A DNA stretch of 64,000 nt, taken from Frigoriglobus tundricola (lineage in GTDB: Bacteria > Planctomycetota > Planctomycetia > Gemmatales > Gemmataceae). This document shows, piece by piece, positions 9,375 through 18,535 of this stretch. The notes beneath the pieces are model-generated. The model was not told the DNA's origin. It saw only the letters and a program-made list of their open reading frames with translations, and ran no database searches. The translations under genes were made by a program, and so were the position numbers. Each line of letters opens with the position of its first letter. Position 1 is the stretch's first letter. The DNA is taken from assembly GCF_013128195.2 (NCBI RefSeq), contig NZ_CP053452.2, positions 2,542,001 through 2,606,000 of the forward strand, given 5' to 3'.

Positions 9375-10400
9375 ATGTTGCGCACTCATCGCCCGCGCCG
9401 GGCCGCGCACGGCGGGTTCACGCTGATCGAGCTGCTGGTGGTGATCGCCATTATCGCGATCCTGATCGGCCTGCTCCTGCCCGCCGTCCAGAAGGTCCGC
9501 TCGGCCGCGGCCCGGCTGTCGTGTTCGAACAACATGAAGCAGATGGGCCTGGCCCTGATGATGTACCACGACTCGTACCAGAAGTTCCCGTACGGGTCCA
9601 ACGACGACGGTCAGGACGCCAGTGGGAACAAGATCGCGTACCTCCCGTGGGGCGTCATGATCCTGCCCTACATCGAGCAGCAGAACCTGTACGCCCGCTT
9701 CAACGTCAGCCTGCCGTTCAACGTCCCGCCGAACAACACCAACGTGGCCGACCCGACCCAGAACCCGGCGGCCAACGCCATCAAGACGTACCAGTGCCCG
9801 GCCTCGCCCAGCCGCGGCGCCGTCTACCAGGACACCTGGGACGGCAACCCCAACGCGTACGGCCCGTACTCCGGCCCGGCGTCGTGGACCGTATCGGCCA
9901 GCGACTACATCGGGATCAGCGGGCTGCTGGGGTCGCTGACCGGGAAGTTCTACCCGGGCGCGTCGTTCGACCACAACGGGGTCCTCACGGACAACTTCCA
10001 GGTGCGGATCGGGGACATCACCGACGGCACGTCCAACACGTGGGTCGTCGGTGAACAGGGCGGCGCGCCGAACGTGTACGGCAGCGGGCCGAAGGTGCTG
10101 GCCTCGCCGCCCTACGACCCGACCGCGACCGGCCTGTACATCTCCGGCAACGGGTGGGCCGACGAGAACAACGGGGACCAGTGGTTCGGGGGCAGCAGCT
10201 TCGACGGCACGAACCCAGTGGGCGGGGGGACGTGCATGATCAACTGCTCGAACATCCAGGGGTTCTTCAGCTTCCACACCGGTGGGGCCAACTTCCTGTA
10301 CGCCGACGGTCACGTCCAGTACGTCCCGCAGTCGCTGGACCCCAAAACGGCCATCCTGCTCATCTCGTTCCGGGACGGCATGGTCATTCCCGATTATTGA
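9375..10400 (+). CDS. DUF1559 prepilin-like secreted protein
   Basis: A 341-residue protein of the planctomycete DUF1559 family. It has a type IV prepilin-type N-terminus: a short basic leader, [20 protein letters not shown] and [20 protein letters not shown]. Cleavage by a prepilin peptidase before the Phe of GFTLIE is expected. The C-terminal H-X9-DG signature is present as HTGGANFLYADG, near residue 300. The ATG at 9375 is preferred to the in-frame ATG at 9363 because a GGGGA element lies just upstream. The next gene, 13 bases on, encodes a small lipoprotein with a carboxypeptidase-regulatory-like fold, a common companion of DUF1559 genes. The family is thought to form pseudopilin-like surface structures or cargo, but this is unproven. 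Confidence 0.93.
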   Translation: MLRTHRPRRAAHGGFTLIELLVVIAIIAILIGLLLPAVQKVRSAAARLSCSNNMKQMGLALMMYHDSYQKFPYGSNDDGQDASGNKIAYLPWGVMILPYIEQQNLYARFNVSLPFNVPPNNTNVADPTQNPAANAIKTYQCPASPSRGAVYQDTWDGNPNAYGPYSGPASWTVSASDYIGISGLLGSLTGKFYPGASFDHNGVLTDNFQVRIGDITDGTSNTWVVGEQGGAPNVYGSGPKVLASPPYDPTATGLYISGNGWADENNGDQWFGGSSFDGTNPVGGGTCMINCSNIQGFFSFHTGGANFLYADGHVQYVPQSLDPKTAILLISFRDGMVIPDY

Positions 10401-10413
10401 GAGGCGCCGCCCC

Positions 10414-10842
10414 ATGAGACGTGTCTGGATCGCGTGTGTGTGCCTGACCGGGGTGTCGTGCGCGGACCGGTACAACGGCCGCCCGCCGCATCCCACGACC
10501 GGAACCGTTCTGGTCAACGGCGAGCCGGCCGGGGGGGCGACCGTGGTGTTCCACCACGTCGGCGACTGGGGGCCGCGCTCCATCGTGCCCCAGGCCGTGA
10601 CCGGAGCGGACGGGCGGTTCGTCCTCTCGACCTACGAACTCGAGGACGGCGCCCCCGCCGGCGAGTACCGGGTCACGATCGAGTGGCCCGCGTACCGGCT
10701 GAAAAAGCTCGGCCCCGACAAGCTCGGCGGCAAGTTCGCCAAGCCCGAGACCTCCGACCTGACGGCCCGCGTGAACAAGGGAAAGAACGACCTGCCCCCC
10801 TTCGACCTGAAGGCCCGGGTCGTCGAGCACAAGAAGCCATAA
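10414..10842 (+). CDS. Small lipoprotein with carboxypeptidase-regulatory-like domain
   Basis: A 142-residue exported protein. The N-terminus (MRRVWIACVCLTGVSC) looks like a lipoprotein signal with the modified Cys at about residue 16, although the residues before it are not a perfect lipobox. The rest is a single beta-sandwich of the transthyretin/carboxypeptidase-regulatory type: GTVLVNGEPAGGATVVFHHV, then GADGRFVLSTYELEDGAPAG and YRVTIEWP. It starts 13 bases after the DUF1559 stop codon, so the two are almost certainly cotranscribed. Such DUF1559-lipoprotein pairs recur in planctomycete genomes; the role is unknown. The start is chosen at the ATG right before the signal sequence. Confidence 0.8.
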   Translation: MRRVWIACVCLTGVSCADRYNGRPPHPTTGTVLVNGEPAGGATVVFHHVGDWGPRSIVPQAVTGADGRFVLSTYELEDGAPAGEYRVTIEWPAYRLKKLGPDKLGGKFAKPETSDLTARVNKGKNDLPPFDLKARVVEHKKP

Positions 10843-10897
10843 CCGCCGTCCGGCGGCCCGCCCAGTGGGTCGCCGGGCCGCCCCGTCCGGAGTTCGC

Positions 10898-12145
10898 ATG
10901 TCCGCGCCCGCTCCCGCCCCGGGGCCCGCCCCCCGGATCACGTCGGTGGACCAGTTCCGCGGGTTCGTCGTTGCGGGGATGGTGCTGGTCAACTTCCTGG
11001 GCGACTTCGACCGGGTCCGGGCCGACGCCCCGGTGCTCCTGCACCACAACACGTACTTCAGTTTCGCCGACACCGTCATGCCGGCGTTCCACTTCGCGGT
11101 CGGGTTCGCGCTGCGGCTGACCTATCTGCGGCGCCGCACGCGGACCGGGCCGGGGGCCACCTGGGCGCACTTCGCCCAGCGCCTCGTGGGCCTGGCCCTC
11201 ATCGGCGTCGTCCTCGAGGCCGCCGAGGAGAAGCGGGCGGACTGGGCCGACTTCCACACCCGGACCTTCTGGGACGTGCTCGGGCCGCTCCTGAAGAGCG
11301 GCTTCTGGAACACGCTCACGATCATCGCCGTGACGTCGCTCTGGGTGCTCCCGGTCGTCGGGGCCGGCGCCCGGACGCGCCTGGCCTTCCTGGTTGCCGG
11401 CTCGGCCCTGCACCTGGTCTGCTGCGCCACGTTCTACTTCCCGTTCATGGAAGGGCAGCCGAGCCCCCTGAGCGGCATCTGGGGCGGGGACCGGCCGCGC
11501 GGGCTCGACGGCGGGCCGCTCGGGTTCCTGGCCTGGGCGGTGCCCCAGCTGGTCGGGACGTTCGCTTACGACCTCCTGGCCCGGACCCGCCCGCTCCACG
11601 CGTTCGTCGCGCTCCTGGTATGGGGCACGCTCTTCTCGGCGGCCGGTTACGCACTGTCCTGCGTCGCCATGCTGTACCCGCCGACCGACCCGCCGACCCG
11701 GAACGAGGGCGGAATCACCGTCGCCGCCTCGCCCGTGGTCCTGCCCTTCGACCGGGTCCCCGCAGACCCGCGGGCACTGTTGGCCGACCCGCCGTTCGTG
11801 CAACCGTCGGCCGGGGACCAGCGCCAGTTGAACTACTGGCTGATGACCAAGCGGGTGGTCCCGCTGCCGTTCCAGCTCGCGTCCACCGGTTACGCCCTGC
11901 TGGTGTTCGCCGCGTTCGTTCTGGTCTGTGACGCCGGCGGGTGCGCCCTGGGTTTGTTCCGGACGTTCGGCCAGAACGCCCTGGCGGCGTACCTGACCCA
12001 CGAGATCGTGGGCCGTGCCGTTTCGAACTACGCCCCGCACGATGCGCCGTGGCCCTGGATCGCCGGGAGCTTCGTCGCCTACTCACTTCTGACCTACGCG
12101 TTCGTGCGGCAGCTCGAGCGCAAGAACATCTTCCTCCGGATGTAG
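10898..12145 (+). CDS. Polytopic membrane acyltransferase-like protein (DUF5009 / HGSNAT-like)
   Basis: A 415-residue integral membrane protein with about ten hydrophobic segments. The N-terminal block (SVDQFRGFVVAGMVLVNFLG, then LLHHNTYFSFADTVMPAFHF and AVGFALRL) resembles the heparan-alpha-glucosaminide N-acetyltransferase-like family (DUF5009, COG4299), which moves acyl groups across membranes onto sugars. The His in LLHHNTYFSFAD is the usual candidate catalytic residue of the family. The ATG at 10898 has CGGAG upstream. It follows the DUF1559-lipoprotein pair by 55 bases on the same strand and may be part of that transcription unit, pointing to modification of a surface glycan. Family assignment is by motif and topology only; the substrate is unknown. 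Confidence 0.75.
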   Translation: MSAPAPAPGPAPRITSVDQFRGFVVAGMVLVNFLGDFDRVRADAPVLLHHNTYFSFADTVMPAFHFAVGFALRLTYLRRRTRTGPGATWAHFAQRLVGLALIGVVLEAAEEKRADWADFHTRTFWDVLGPLLKSGFWNTLTIIAVTSLWVLPVVGAGARTRLAFLVAGSALHLVCCATFYFPFMEGQPSPLSGIWGGDRPRGLDGGPLGFLAWAVPQLVGTFAYDLLARTRPLHAFVALLVWGTLFSAAGYALSCVAMLYPPTDPPTRNEGGITVAASPVVLPFDRVPADPRALLADPPFVQPSAGDQRQLNYWLMTKRVVPLPFQLASTGYALLVFAAFVLVCDAGGCALGLFRTFGQNALAAYLTHEIVGRAVSNYAPHDAPWPWIAGSFVAYSLLTYAFVRQLERKNIFLRM

Positions 12146-12400
12146 CCCCCAACGGGCCCGCGCTCCCCCGGTCTGGAGGCGCGGCGCGCGCCGCTGGCCG
12201 CGCCCATTGACACAACGCAGAAGAGAGCAACGCCCGATCGGTCCGACCGGTGGACGCCGGGAGAGCGCAGAAGCGGACCGTCAAGTGGCCGCCCCGCGCC
12301 GGTCGAAACGAGCGGAGCGCCAAGCGCGCCAGCTGCGTACGCGGCTGACGTCCACTCGTCACGAACGGGACCGGCGCGACCGCCCGCCGCGCCGGGCGTG

Positions 12401-15400
12401 CTAACGTCCCGGCCCGGAGAGGGTGAACGCGGCCCAAAACACCGGGTGCGCCTTACCGTCCTTCGGGGGCGGGACCTCCTGCACCCCGCCCGCATCCGGC
12501 ACCCGCTCGAACTTGCCTCGGAAGCCCTGGGCCAGTTCCGGCACCTTCTGCGGGTTCCGGTACACCTCCAGTTGAGCCCGTCGCAGCGCCTCCAGCGCGC
12601 TCAGGTTCTTGCCCCACAGGTTGGTGTAGAACAGGTTCATCAGGGCCGCGGTGCTCTCGTCGGGCACCTTCCACAGCGAGCACACCACGTTGGTCGCCCC
12701 CGCGTAGTGGAACGCGCGCTGCAGCCCGAACACGCCCTCCCCGCCCGCGCCCAGGTCCCCCAGCCCCGTCTCGCAGGCGCTCAGCACCGCCAGCTCCAGA
12801 CCCGACAGGTCGCGGTCGATCAGCGCTTCACCGGTCACGATCCCCCGGCCCGGCGTCTGTGGCCGGTTCGCCCCCGCGAACACCAGGCCCGTCATCACCA
12901 GCGGGCTGTTCGCCGCCCGCCCGATCCGCTCGCCGCGCCGCGAGTGCGCGAAGTCCTTCTCGTCCAGCTCGAAGAGCCCGCGGAACGAGGGGTCCGCGAA
13001 GAACCCGTGCGTGGCGAAGTGCGCTGCGCTCACCTGCGGCAGGGACTCCAGCACCGCTGCGGTGGTGGCCCGTTCCCCCTCCAGGCGGGTGACCGGGATC
13101 TTCTTGGCCGCCGCCGCGGAGGTCACCCCGTTCAGCTCGCCCACCGTGTTCGGCAGGAACCCCCAGCCGACCCGCGCACCGGGTTTCACCAGCGGTTCGG
13201 CGCCCTTCGGCCCGGCACCCACGTCGGCGTCGTACTTGACCCCGCCCACCACCAGCGCACCGGTCGGCGGGGCCGGGCGCGCGGCCCCGGGCCACAGCTT
13301 GTCCAGCAGGAACGGCGCGTGCGGGACCGTCGCCACCGCGAACTCTTCGAGCACGATCGTCCCCGGCTTGTCGCCCGGAAGCGCCGAGAACGGCAGCCCG
13401 CACAGGTCGGCGTCCGGGCACACGTACACCGTCTTGGTGGTCGCGGGCAGCGTCTTGCGAACCGTGTCCCAGACCTGCTCCCGGACCTTCGCGGGCACCT
13501 CGGCCGGGACCGGCTTGCCACCGGTGATCGCGGCCCGCCACGCGCGCACGGCGGGCCGGATCGCGGCCTCCGTGCCCAGGTCCACCCGCACCACGTCCGC
13601 ACGCGTCACCACGAACGCCACGTACCGCCACGTCTTCGTCGTTTTCTCCCCGAAGGGCCTGTCGTTGTCCCACTCGAAGAACGTGTACCGGACGTAATCG
13701 ACCAGGGCGGCGTCCGCGGGGAGCGCCGCCTGGAGGTCGCCGAGCGCGGCCCCGTCCAGCCGTTTCAGCCGGGCCACCGCCGGGAGCGCTTTCGGCAGCG
13801 ATTCGTTGAAGCCCGCGATGCGGTCGTCGAGAGCCTTCAGTTCGGTCTCGCGCGCCTTGAGGGTGCCCGGGTCCTTCGTGACGGGAGCCACGAGCAACTC
13901 GGCCCGGCGGCGCCGCGCGGCGGCCAGGGCGTCCAGTTGGGCCGCCACCGCGGAACCGGTGGACGCCGCTCGGGCCCGTGCCTGGCGGTGCTCGAACACG
14001 CGCGCCACGGTCCCCTTGGCCGTCCACAGCGCCGCATACGTCGAACCCGCGTCGAACGGGACGCCCTGTTGTCCCGCGCGCTTCCGGGCGAGCGACAGAT
14101 AGGCGTCGCGGGTGAGCGGCTGTGTCGCGGCGAAGGTGAGCGCCTCGCCCTCGGACTTCCGGCCCGCATATTCGACGGTCAGCCGCTTGTGCATCGCGAG
14201 TGAGTCCTTGAACAGCGGCTCGGCGGCGGACAACTTACCCTGGTCCATGTAGAGGAAGCCCAGGTAGTTCAGGCTCCGGGCCAGATGGGGGTGATCTTGG
14301 CCCTTGAACAGCCGCCGGAACATGTCCGGGGCGCCCGTGAGCAGCGGCTCGGCGGCCGACAGCTTACCCTGGTCATGGTACAGGAGCCCGAGGTTGATCC
14401 GGCTCGTGGCCAGGCCGGGGTGGTCCTGGCCCTGGAACAGCCGCTGGAGCATGTCCAGGGCGCCCGTGAGTAGCGGCTCGGCGGCCGCTGGCTTCCCCTG
14501 GGCCTGGTACAGGAGCCCGAGGTTGTTGAGGCTCGTGGCCAGTTCCGGGTGGTCCTGGCCCTGGAACAGCCGCTGGAGCATCTCCCGTGTGTCCCTGAGC
14601 AGCGGCTCCGCGGCGGAGAGCTTGCCCTGGGCCTGGTACAGGAGCCCGAGGTTGTTCATGCTGATGGCCAGGCGGAAGTTGTCCTGCCCCTTGAACAGCC
14701 GACTGTTCATCTCCAGGGCTTCCTTGAACAGCGGCTCGGCGGCCGACAGTTTTCCCTGGTCCTGGAACACGAAGCCCAGGGCGCCCAGGCTATTGGGCAG
14801 GGAGAAGTGGTCCTGACCCTTGAACAGCCGCCGGCGCATCTCCAGGGCGCCCTTGATCAGCGGCTCGGCGGCCGCTGGCTGCCCCTGGTCCCGGTACAGG
14901 AGCCCGAGGTTGTTCAGGCTCTGGGCCAGGTCGAAGTGGTCCCGGCCCTCGCAGAGCCGCTTGCGCATCGCCAGGGCGTCTTTATACAGTGGCTCCGCGG
15001 CGGCGAGCTGCCCCTGGTCCCGGTACAGGAGCGCGAGCCAGTTGAGGCTCTGGGCCAGGTCGGGGTGGTCCCGGCCCTTGAGCAGCCGCTTGCGCATCTC
15101 CAGGCCGTCCGTGAGCAGCGGCTCGGCGGCCGCCAGCTTACCCTGGTTCCGGTATTCGGCCCCCAGGGCGCACAGGCTCTGGGCCAGGCCCAAGTGCCCC
15201 TCTTTAAACTCCGCTTCGGGGTACAGCTTCCGGGCGACCGCCAGTGCCCCTTCGAGCGGCTGCAGCGCGTCCGCGGGCCGGCCCGCCCGATACGCCTTGT
15301 CGCCCGCTTCGTTCAGTTCGAGCCACTTCGCCTCCAGTTGCTTGCGCTCCTCGGCGGCGAGCGCCCGGGGCGGGTCGGCGGCCCGCGCGAGCGCGCCCGC

Positions 15401-15439
15401 CAGCGCCACGGCCAGCACGGCGATCGTGAACCGGGTCAT
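12401..15439 (-). CDS. Secreted TPR-CHAT protein (caspase-like peptidase domain)
   Basis: A 1012-residue protein. Residues 1-21 form a signal peptide (AVLAVALAGALARAAD). Residues about 85-428 hold eight near-identical 43-residue TPR units with the consensus LAQSLNNLGLLY.DQGKL and AAAEPL. The C-terminus is a CHAT domain, the caspase/separase-like cysteine peptidase fold. Its expected dyad is intact: His at about 811 (FATHGFF) and Cys at about 889 (LSACETGLGD), followed by FHYAGATNVVCSLWKVPD. The gene begins 7 bases after a Ser/Thr kinase gene, itself downstream of an ECF sigma gene, so the three probably form one operon. TPR-CHAT proteins act in bacterial proteolytic signalling and defence in other contexts; here the partner and substrate are unknown. 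An exported CHAT protein next to a kinase suggests envelope signalling. Confidence 0.9.
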   Translation of the reverse strand: MTRFTIAVLAVALAGALARAADPPRALAAEERKQLEAKWLELNEAGDKAYRAGRPADALQPLEGALAVARKLYPEAEFKEGHLGLAQSLCALGAEYRNQGKLAAAEPLLTDGLEMRKRLLKGRDHPDLAQSLNWLALLYRDQGQLAAAEPLYKDALAMRKRLCEGRDHFDLAQSLNNLGLLYRDQGQPAAAEPLIKGALEMRRRLFKGQDHFSLPNSLGALGFVFQDQGKLSAAEPLFKEALEMNSRLFKGQDNFRLAISMNNLGLLYQAQGKLSAAEPLLRDTREMLQRLFQGQDHPELATSLNNLGLLYQAQGKPAAAEPLLTGALDMLQRLFQGQDHPGLATSRINLGLLYHDQGKLSAAEPLLTGAPDMFRRLFKGQDHPHLARSLNYLGFLYMDQGKLSAAEPLFKDSLAMHKRLTVEYAGRKSEGEALTFAATQPLTRDAYLSLARKRAGQQGVPFDAGSTYAALWTAKGTVARVFEHRQARARAASTGSAVAAQLDALAAARRRRAELLVAPVTKDPGTLKARETELKALDDRIAGFNESLPKALPAVARLKRLDGAALGDLQAALPADAALVDYVRYTFFEWDNDRPFGEKTTKTWRYVAFVVTRADVVRVDLGTEAAIRPAVRAWRAAITGGKPVPAEVPAKVREQVWDTVRKTLPATTKTVYVCPDADLCGLPFSALPGDKPGTIVLEEFAVATVPHAPFLLDKLWPGAARPAPPTGALVVGGVKYDADVGAGPKGAEPLVKPGARVGWGFLPNTVGELNGVTSAAAAKKIPVTRLEGERATTAAVLESLPQVSAAHFATHGFFADPSFRGLFELDEKDFAHSRRGERIGRAANSPLVMTGLVFAGANRPQTPGRGIVTGEALIDRDLSGLELAVLSACETGLGDLGAGGEGVFGLQRAFHYAGATNVVCSLWKVPDESTAALMNLFYTNLWGKNLSALEALRRAQLEVYRNPQKVPELAQGFRGKFERVPDAGGVQEVPPPKDGKAHPVFWAAFTLSGPGR
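14153..15187 (-). repeat. Eight tandem 129-bp units encoding TPRs
   Basis: In-frame repeats of 129 bases (43 codons) inside the TPR-CHAT gene. Units are very similar at DNA level, for example the recurring AGCGGCTCGGCGGCCG near the end of each unit, which implies recent expansion or homogenisation. Copy number may vary between strains. Confidence 0.85.
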
Positions 15440-15446
15440 GGGCGTC

Positions 15447-17378
15447 TCACTTTCTGCCCGTGCGGGCGAAACTCACGGCGGTCTCGAAACCGGCCCGGCC
15501 GCTCAACGACTTCCGCAACTGTCCCTGCCACCGCTCGAACGGGTCGTTGGTCTCGTCGCGCACGAACCCGCGGAGCCGCGCCGGGTCGGTCGTGACCGCG
15601 GCGTAGTCATCGAACCACACCGCCGATCCGTCGCCCCCCGGCGGCAGCGGCAACTCGGGAAGCTCTTTGAACCACCGCTCCAGTACCTCGTCGGGCACGT
15701 CCAGCGGGGTCGGCCGCGCGAACAGCACCATCGTCGCCACCCCCGGCTTCGCCGTGGGCGCCCGCCACCACCCGTCCCGCGGCAGGCGCACCTTGCCCGT
15801 TGGTTCCTCGGTCGCGGGCCGGGTGCCCTGCCACCGGTCCGCCTCCGGGTTCCACGGGTACACAGCCGTTACGTCGTGATCGGGGTCCACCCACACCAGG
15901 TACACGTACGCGGGCGGATCGACCTCGCCGCGGATACGGAACCGGTCGTTGGCGGTCAGCGGCAGGGCGCCCGGTTCGTCCAGGCGCAGTTCCCGCGGCT
16001 TGCCGTCGCGCACCCGCTCCACAAACACGTCCACCTTGCCGCGGTACCGCACCGGCGCGGGTTCGGGTTTCGGCGGCTCCTGTGCGACCTCCGTCGGGCG
16101 GGAGCGCGTGCCGAGCCAGCCCCCGACCGCGATCAGCGCCACCAGCCCGACCCCGGCCGCCACGAGGGCCGGTCGGCGCGGCACGGGCCGCGGTTTCGGC
16201 GCCGGCGGCTCGATCCAGGTCTTCGTGTACCCCCGCGCCCGGGGCGCCGACAGCGCGTCTAGCGCCGCCCCGACCGCGGCGGCACTCGCGACCCGCTCCG
16301 CCGGGTTCTTCGCGAGCAGCTTCATGACGAGCGCGGACAGGTCCGCCGGTACGAGCGGGTTCACCGCGGTCGGCGGGTCCGGGTCCAGAGTGCCGACCGC
16401 CTTCAGGATCGCGGTAATGGTGGCGCCGGGGAACGCCCGTCGCCCGGTGGCGCACTGGTAGAGGATCGCGCCGAGGGCGAACAGATCGGACCGGGCATCG
16501 GCCGGGTGCCCGTCGAGCACCTCCGGGGCCATGAACGCGGGGGTGCCCTGGAGCGCGCCCGATTCGGTGAGGGCGTCGGTGCCGTCGCGTAGCCGCGCGA
16601 GCCCGAAATCGAGCACGATGGCGCGCCCGGTGCCCTCGTCGAGCCACACGTTGGCCGGTTTCATGTCGCGGTGCACCAGCCCGCCCGCGTGGGCCGCGCC
16701 CAGGCCGGCCGCGATCTCGCGCCCGATCCGCACCACCTCCGCGGCCGCCAGCGCGCCCGCGCGCTTGAGGTGCGTGTCGAGCGATTCGCCCTTCAAGAGC
16801 GGCATCACGATGTACGGCGCGCCGCTCTCGGTGCCGAAGTGCCAGATGGGGACCACGTTCTCGTGCGCGACGGCCGCCGCGCGCGCGCGCTTCGCGCAGG
16901 AACCGGGTGACGGCGTCCGGTTGCCGGACCAGGTCCGGGTTGAGCACCTTGGCCGCCGCCCGGCGGCCGAGCGCGTCGTGGGCCACCTCCAGAACCACAC
17001 CCATGCCGCCGCGGCCGATCTCACGCACCACGCGGTACTCCCCCAGGCGCGACGGGGGCCAACCGTCCGCACCGGCGAGCGGGCCCGCGGGCCGCGGGCT
17101 GGTGTCGCGTTCGGCGAGAGGCGTTTCCCCCGTCCCCGGCCCGGAGCGCGGCGGCCACGCCGCGGACGACGCGCTCGACCGCGTCCTCCCGCGGCGGCGC
17201 GCGGGCGCGCGCCGCCGCGCGCGGCGAACTCGTCGGGCGCCGCGAGCCCGGCGAGCCGTTCGGCGTGGGCCGGCGCGGCGTCGAGCCAGGCGCGGACCCG
17301 TTCCACGCGCTCTTCGGGAAGGGCGCCGAGCAGGAACTGGTGCAGATCGTCGTCCGAGGGAATCGAGGGACCGGGCAC
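15447..17378 (-). CDS. Membrane Ser/Thr protein kinase with C-terminal DUF4384-like domain (reading frame broken by three indels)
   Basis: A kinase gene split over three frames. The GTG at 17378 has GGAGG 6 bases upstream and opens SDDDLHQFLLGALPEERVER, a typical N-terminal box of planctomycete kinases. The frame shifts near 17188-17190 into EDAVERVVRGVAAALRAGDG. It shifts again at 17127-17131 into LGEYRVVREIGRGGMGVV (glycine loop) and AAAKVL (lysine). It returns to the first frame in the CG run at about 16878-16890 and continues through HRDMKPANV, DFGLARL and GTPAFMAPEV. After the kinase come one transmembrane segment (ALVAAGVGLVALIAVGGWL) and about 200 residues resembling DUF4384, a domain often found with CHAT and caspase-like proteins. 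Each break is one extra base in a G/C tract. Upstream is an ECF sigma; the CHAT gene follows after 7 bases. Confidence 0.82.
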   Translation of the reverse strand: MPGPSIPSDDDLHQFLLGALPEERVERVRAWLDAAPAHAERLAGLAAPDEFAARGGARPRAAAGGRGRARRPRRGRRAPGRGRGKRLSPNATPARGPRARSPVRTVGPRRAWGSTAWCVRSAAAAWVWFWRWPTTRSAAGRRPRCSTRTWSGNRTPSPGSCAKRARAAAVAHENVVPIWHFGTESGAPYIVMPLLKGESLDTHLKRAGALAAAEVVRIGREIAAGLGAAHAGGLVHRDMKPANVWLDEGTGRAIVLDFGLARLRDGTDALTESGALQGTPAFMAPEVLDGHPADARSDLFALGAILYQCATGRRAFPGATITAILKAVGTLDPDPPTAVNPLVPADLSALVMKLLAKNPAERVASAAAVGAALDALSAPRARGYTKTWIEPPAPKPRPVPRRPALVAAGVGLVALIAVGGWLGTRSRPTEVAQEPPKPEPAPVRYRGKVDVFVERVRDGKPRELRLDEPGALPLTANDRFRIRGEVDPPAYVYLVWVDPDHDVTAVYPWNPEADRWQGTRPATEEPTGKVRLPRDGWWRAPTAKPGVATMVLFARPTPLDVPDEVLERWFKELPELPLPPGGDGSAVWFDDYAAVTTDPARLRGFVRDETNDPFERWQGQLRKSLSGRAGFETAVSFARTGRK

Positions 17379-17479
17379 ACTCCACCTCCGCCGGTACGCG
17401 GCCGGGCGCCACGCGATCGTGCGCGGGGAACAACACACCGGCCCGCCGCCCACTTTCTCGAAACCGAAAAAACTCCGGA

Positions 17480-18046
17480 TCAGTCGAGCAGACCGGCCAG
17501 TTCGCTGCGAACGCGGGTGAGGACCCGGTTGCGGGCCAGGTACACGGCGTTCGCGGTGACCCCCAGTTCAGCGGCGACCCGGTCCGCGGGCGCCCCGTCA
17601 AGGGCGCAGCGGGTGAACGCGGCCCACACCGCCGGGGAGAAGTCGGCGCGCACGACCGCCAGTGCCCGGTGGAGCAGCGCGCGGCGGTACTCGGCCTCGT
17701 CGGGGTCGTCGCCCGCCGCGGGGGACAATACGGTGGCGAGCGGGTCGTCGGTACCGGGCACGGGGCGGGTGGCGGGGCGGGTGCGGAAGTTGTGGCACTC
17801 GTTGCGGCAGACGGTGAACAGCCACCCGCGGAACGTCTGCCCGTCGCGCCTCTCGTATGTGGGGAGCCGGCGGATCAGCTTCACCAACACCGTCTGAACG
17901 AGATCTTCGGCGTCGGCGCTCTGGAGGCCCCGCGCGCGCGCCCATTCCAATAACAGCGGCGCGTACAGGCGCGCGAACCGGTCCCAGGCGTCCGGCTGAT
18001 CGGGCCGCCGCAGGCGGTCGAGGAGCGTGAGCGAGGTGTCGGCCAT
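17480..18046 (-). CDS. ECF-type RNA polymerase sigma factor
   Basis: A 188-residue ECF sigma factor. Region 2 spans about residues 20-85 (WDRFARLYAPLLLEWARARG, SADAEDLVQTVLVKLIRRLP, then FRGWLFTVCRNECHNFRTRP). Region 4 spans about 125-180 (FSPAVWAAFTRCALDGAPAD, then AAELGVTANAVYLARNRVLT). The ATG at 18046 begins MADTSLTLLDRLRRP, the usual start of this planctomycete class; the longer frame to 18229 is not supported. TTTAATAAT lies about 9 bases upstream of the ATG and there is no Shine-Dalgarno element, so the transcript could be leaderless. It heads a cluster with the kinase (101 bases downstream) and the CHAT protein. Planctomycete ECF sigmas paired with Ser/Thr kinases have been described, and control by the kinase instead of an anti-sigma factor is a reasonable inference. 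Confidence 0.9.
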   Translation of the reverse strand: MADTSLTLLDRLRRPDQPDAWDRFARLYAPLLLEWARARGLQSADAEDLVQTVLVKLIRRLPTYERRDGQTFRGWLFTVCRNECHNFRTRPATRPVPGTDDPLATVLSPAAGDDPDEAEYRRALLHRALAVVRADFSPAVWAAFTRCALDGAPADRVAAELGVTANAVYLARNRVLTRVRSELAGLLD

Positions 18047-18535
18047 GGCGATGAGATTATTAAAAGCGAACGAGTAAGGAAACGAGACCCACGCAAGATT
18101 TGCCCCTCGTGCTCCACCTGATGAGGCCGCCGGCGAACGCGCTTCGGGGCGCCACTTCCGCGCGCCATTGCCCACCGAGCGTTTCAGGGCGTCGAGGGCG
18201 GACTCCGGCACCTTCCGGTTGTTGCCCACCGTGTAATTTCGCGCGGGCTTCGAGCCCCAGAGGAATTAATGGGGCCGGTCGCGCGTCACTTGCAAGGGCT
18301 CAACGGACGCGCAATGAAACCCGTTCGCGGCGGAGCGAGGGCGCAGGGGCGAGCGGCCCGCCGCGCTCGTGCGAGTGCTCCACGTCCGGTGCCGCGGTAC
18401 CGCACGAAAAACATGTGCCACGAAACGAGGTCCGAACCGGACCGGCTCATCTGTTTCGCGGGCGAGGCGGCACGTTTTTTTGTGTGTTATAGTAGCAACG
18501 CGCCGCGGCCTCTCGAACTCGCTCCCAACACAGTG
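18047..18535. other. Divergent intergenic region
   Basis: About 490 bases between the ECF sigma gene and the coiled-coil gene, transcribed away from each other. An AT-rich patch before 18536 contains a run of seven T and TATAGT at 18488-18493, a possible -10 box about 43 bases before the coiled-coil ATG. No good -35 box is visible. The sigma-gene frame stays open through part of this stretch but shows no family feature. Confidence 0.4.

Noticed and set aside
15447..17378. Programmed frameshifting in the kinase gene
   Set aside because: Three separate shifts at different G/C tracts, with no slippery heptamer or conserved stem, do not fit programmed recoding. Sequence error is simpler.
18047..18229. 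N-terminal extension of the ECF sigma factor
   Set aside because: The open frame upstream of 18046 has no sigma homology, and family members start at the Met of MADTSLTLLDRL.
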